DNA of 8,580 nucleotides from an uncultured bacterium (GTDB lineage: Bacteria > Actinomycetota > Actinomycetes > S36-B12), in assembly GCA_903954205.1 (NCBI GenBank), contig CAJBMR010000033.1, positions 1 to 8,580 on the forward strand, written 5' to 3'. The notes below the pieces were generated by a model. The model had not been told where the DNA came from. It saw nothing but the letters and a program-made list of their open reading frames with translations, and ran no database searches. The translations under genes were made by a program, and so were the position numbers. Position 1 is the first letter of the stretch, and every line of letters starts with the position of its first letter. Below are positions 6,221 through 8,580 of the stretch, piece by piece.

Positions 6221-7710
6221 TGCACGGTCAGTCCCCGGCTCGAACCTCGCTGGCCAACGCCTTCGGTCCGGACGCATTGCAGGCGGCGGCCGCCGTGGCG
6301 GTGGAGCGTCTTGATGAGTATCTCCGAGAGGAATCAGTCGCGGGTGTGACTTTGATTCCACCGCACGAGCTTCTCGTCCGAGCGCGCGAACTGATGCGCA
6401 CAGATGTGGGGGATGGCAGTTTCGAGCCTGAGCGATTCCGCGACATCATTGATCTGTACCTGCTGACGGCGATCCACTTGCGCTCCCGCGGATACATGGG
6501 GCGGCAATTCTCGTCGGTGCTTCCGGCAACGAGTGTGTTCGACATGGTCTTGGCGATGGCGCCTCAGCCGGCGTCGTTCTATGAAGCAGGTCAATTGGCT
6601 AACGTCGCCGACAAGATCATTGCTGATGAGTTTGGCAAGTTCCTTGGCTGGGCGCCGGGCACCTTCGACATGATCTCGACCAGCGGGGGTGCACTTGCCA
6701 ACCTCACCGCGATGCTGGCGGCGCGCAACACGTACGCGCCGAACTCCTGGTCGCAGGGGATCGAAAGACCGATCGGCCGTCGGCTTGCCATCGCTGTCAG
6801 CGAAGATGCGCACTACAGTGTCACTCGCGCAGCAGGCATCATGGGTATCGGTGACGCGTCCGTTGTCCTCCTGCCGCTGAACTCTCGCCGGCAGATTGAC
6901 ATCGGGGGAGCGATTCAAGCGCTAGAAGCCGCCAGATACCAGGGGTTGGACGTCTTCTGCATCGTGGCATCGGCGGGCACTACGTCGGTCGGCGCCATCG
7001 ATCCGCTGAGGGAATTGGCGCAGTATGCCCGCTCGCAGGGCATCTGGCTTCACGTGGATGGGGCCCACGGTGGTGCGATGCTCGTCTCGGACGCCCTGCG
7101 TCCGCGGCTGGACGGTATCGAGCTGGCGGATTCATTCTGTCTCGACGCACACAAGACCCTGTTTGTCCCGGCAGCCTGCACGTTGCTCTTTTACCGGGAT
7201 TCGCACGCCTCAAGGCGTGCCTTCGTGCAGGAGGCAAGCTATGTCTTTGATCACCCCGAAGAAGAGATGGCGCTCTTCGAGAGCGGATCGAAGAACTTCG
7301 AATGCACGAAGCGTCCGTCCATTCTCGAGCTCTGGATGGTGTGGGCCATGTACGGGCCTGAGGTTCTTGCTACCAAGCTCGAGTATCTCGTCGAGTTGAC
7401 CTGGCAGGCACATTGCTACTTCGACAGTCAGCCAGACTTCAGAAGCGTGACTGCTCCAGAGATGAACATCCTGTGCTTCGAGTATCTGGCGCCGGGGGTG
7501 CCGCCTGCGGCCCTCGGGGCTCTGCACATCGCCATTCGCGATCGCATGCGTGCCGATGGCCGGTACCTCATCACGAAGGTAGATGTCGGTTATCAGCCGG
7601 TCTTGCGGGTGGTGTTCATGAACCACGAATTGCGTCTGCGCGACGTCGAGGCGTTGGCCGACGAGATCCGAGCCGTTGCAATGGACATACTGGCGGGGTC
7701 TCCGGCGTGA
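6220..7710 (+). CDS. Group II PLP-dependent amino-acid decarboxylase (496 aa)
   Basis: A cytoplasmic fold-type I enzyme of the glutamate/aromatic/diaminobutyrate decarboxylase family, expected to remove CO2 from an L-amino acid to give an amine. Visible active-site elements are STSGGALANLTA (153-164, cofactor phosphate region), His198 in DAHYSVTRAAGIMGIG (stacks on the PLP ring), ASAGTTSVGAIDP (phosphate-side loop), Asp280 in HVDGAHGGA (binds the pyridine nitrogen) and Lys312 in DAHKTLFVP (Schiff-base lysine). Length is normal for the family. The pattern looks closer to bacterial diaminobutyrate, aspartate or sulfinoalanine-type decarboxylases than to plant or animal aromatic ones, but I cannot name the substrate. 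ATG 6220 shares its A with the exporter's stop, and the C-terminal stop overlaps the next gene by 4 bp. All catalytic residues are present, so it should be active. Confidence 0.93.
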   Translation: MHGQSPARTSLANAFGPDALQAAAAVAVERLDEYLREESVAGVTLIPPHELLVRARELMRTDVGDGSFEPERFRDIIDLYLLTAIHLRSRGYMGRQFSSVLPATSVFDMVLAMAPQPASFYEAGQLANVADKIIADEFGKFLGWAPGTFDMISTSGGALANLTAMLAARNTYAPNSWSQGIERPIGRRLAIAVSEDAHYSVTRAAGIMGIGDASVVLLPLNSRRQIDIGGAIQALEAARYQGLDVFCIVASAGTTSVGAIDPLRELAQYARSQGIWLHVDGAHGGAMLVSDALRPRLDGIELADSFCLDAHKTLFVPAACTLLFYRDSHASRRAFVQEASYVFDHPEEEMALFESGSKNFECTKRPSILELWMVWAMYGPEVLATKLEYLVELTWQAHCYFDSQPDFRSVTAPEMNILCFEYLAPGVPPAALGALHIAIRDRMRADGRYLITKVDVGYQPVLRVVFMNHELRLRDVEALADEIRAVAMDILAGSPA

Positions 7711-8580
7711 GGTGGGCCAAGCGCTTGCGACTCCGCTCGGATTCCGGATCGGAGCTCGCCACACGGGATCTCGTGAGGCGAGCGATCCCGGAGTCGAGCA
7801 TGTCCCCGAGGTCCATCGCTGACGTCCTCGCGATGCCGAGCTACCTGAGCGTTCTTCACCGGATCGAGTCTGAGGCTGGGCGGCCCTTTGAGTCCCTCCC
7901 GCTGGGAGTCCAGGATGCGCTGACCTTGCGGCGGCTGGAGCAGCAGGTCAACACGATCAGGCTCAACCCCCTGTGGCGGGATCGTCTCGATGCGGCCGGG
8001 GTTCCTCGCCGCATCGCCTCGTGGGCTGACTGGCAATCCGTTCCCGTGACCGACAAGGACACGTTTTCGGCGATGTTCACAGGGGAACGCCAGGGCATGG
8101 TGGTGCCCATTTCGGCGGGGGGCTTCGAAGTGGTGGCGAGCGGGGGAACGAGCTCTGGTCGGCCGTCGGAGACCGTCTATGACCTTGGGGAACTGCGCGA
8201 TACGTACCTGTGGGCAGGAAGGTTCATCGGAAAGCACATGCTGCCCCGCAATATGGGGCCCGAAAGGCCGCGATGGCTCGCTACGACTTTGGCGGACTAT
8301 CAGATGTGGAGCAGCGGGACCATGGTGGGAGGTGTCCTGCAGTACGCGCCAGACGTGAACTACATCGGGGCTGGTCCCATGAGCGCGGAAGTCTTCCACC
8401 ACATGATGAGTTATGAAGGCCCGAAGGCCATCATGGGGATCAGCCAGAGCATCGCCTACCTGGTAGTCCTGGGCCGCGGCTTGGAGGAGAGCGCCAGGGA
8501 GAGCCTCCGGATCGCCATGTATGGAAGTGGCCAACTGACCAAGAAGGCGCGTGCCGATCTCGTAGAGATGTATCCGAATG
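7707..8580 (+). CDS. PaaK-like adenylate-forming enzyme (CapK/phenylacetate-CoA ligase family), 3'-truncated by window edge
   Basis: Direct translation gives an unbroken frame of 291 codons running off the right edge. The family activates carboxylic acids as acyl-adenylates, usually passing them to CoA or another acceptor. Signatures are PVTDKD (residues 113-118), typical before the PaaK core; a phosphate-binding loop ASGGTSSGRPS (144-154); an aromatic and Gly-rich stretch around 190-215; and GSGQLTKKARADLVEMYP (about 273-290), matching the GxxL(S/T)xxxR segment of PaaK relatives. The C-terminal AMP and lid motifs are outside the window. Start GTG 7707 overlaps the upstream stop as GTGA and implies coupling. 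ATG 7800, with GGAG at 7790-7793, is a real alternative that would drop 31 residues. The acid substrate and acceptor are unknown. Confidence 0.85.
   Translation, partial: MRWAKRLRLRSDSGSELATRDLVRRAIPESSMSPRSIADVLAMPSYLSVLHRIESEAGRPFESLPLGVQDALTLRRLEQQVNTIRLNPLWRDRLDAAGVPRRIASWADWQSVPVTDKDTFSAMFTGERQGMVVPISAGGFEVVASGGTSSGRPSETVYDLGELRDTYLWAGRFIGKHMLPRNMGPERPRWLATTLADYQMWSSGTMVGGVLQYAPDVNYIGAGPMSAEVFHHMMSYEGPKAIMGISQSIAYLVVLGRGLEESARESLRIAMYGSGQLTKKARADLVEMYPN

Noticed and set aside
5483..6361. 292-codon open frame on the minus strand
   Set aside because: Antisense to the exporter and the start of the decarboxylase. The product is rich in Arg, His and Gln with no recognisable motif.
7593..8534. 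313-codon open frame on the minus strand
   Set aside because: Antisense to the decarboxylase end and to the PaaK-like gene, which has clear family motifs on the plus strand.

Overview
The window is high-GC DNA with the look of an actinobacterial chromosome. The core end carries der (EngA), followed by a proline tRNA gene that does not encode its CCA end. I cannot name a genus from sequence alone; an order such as Propionibacteriales or Micrococcales would fit.

Layout, left to right. (1) 1-1279: der, cut at its 5' end by the window edge. (2) 1359-1432: tRNA-Pro(GGG). (3) about 1424-3412: a scarred integration site. Two imperfect direct repeats of about 290 bp (1424-1710 and 3120-3412) each begin with the same 11 bp, the 3' end of the tRNA. 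Each also carries the 3' end of a minus-strand gene resembling an actinophage terminase small subunit. The left copy is broken by an in-frame TAA and the right copy is truncated. Between them lies visibly more AT-rich DNA with a small membrane-protein gene (DUF5993-like) and a DsbB-like thiol oxidoreductase gene, apparently one operon. This looks like foreign cargo left behind after phage or island remnants decayed at the tRNA. (4) 3581-4318: a secreted protein of unknown function. (5) 4319-4732: a leader region with a terminator-like hairpin and a possible 36-codon ORF followed immediately by a second hairpin. (6) 4733-8580+: three overlapping genes on the plus strand. They encode a 14-helix DHA2-type MFS exporter, a group II PLP-dependent amino-acid decarboxylase, and a PaaK-like adenylate-forming enzyme that runs off the right edge. 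The last was found by direct translation.

The three overlapping genes are probably one transcriptional unit. The simplest reading is a small pathway in which an amino acid is decarboxylated to an amine, a carboxylic acid is activated as an adenylate, and a product is exported. Its substrates and product cannot be read from the sequence. This operon and the tRNA-associated dsbB-like cassette are the two parts most worth follow-up.
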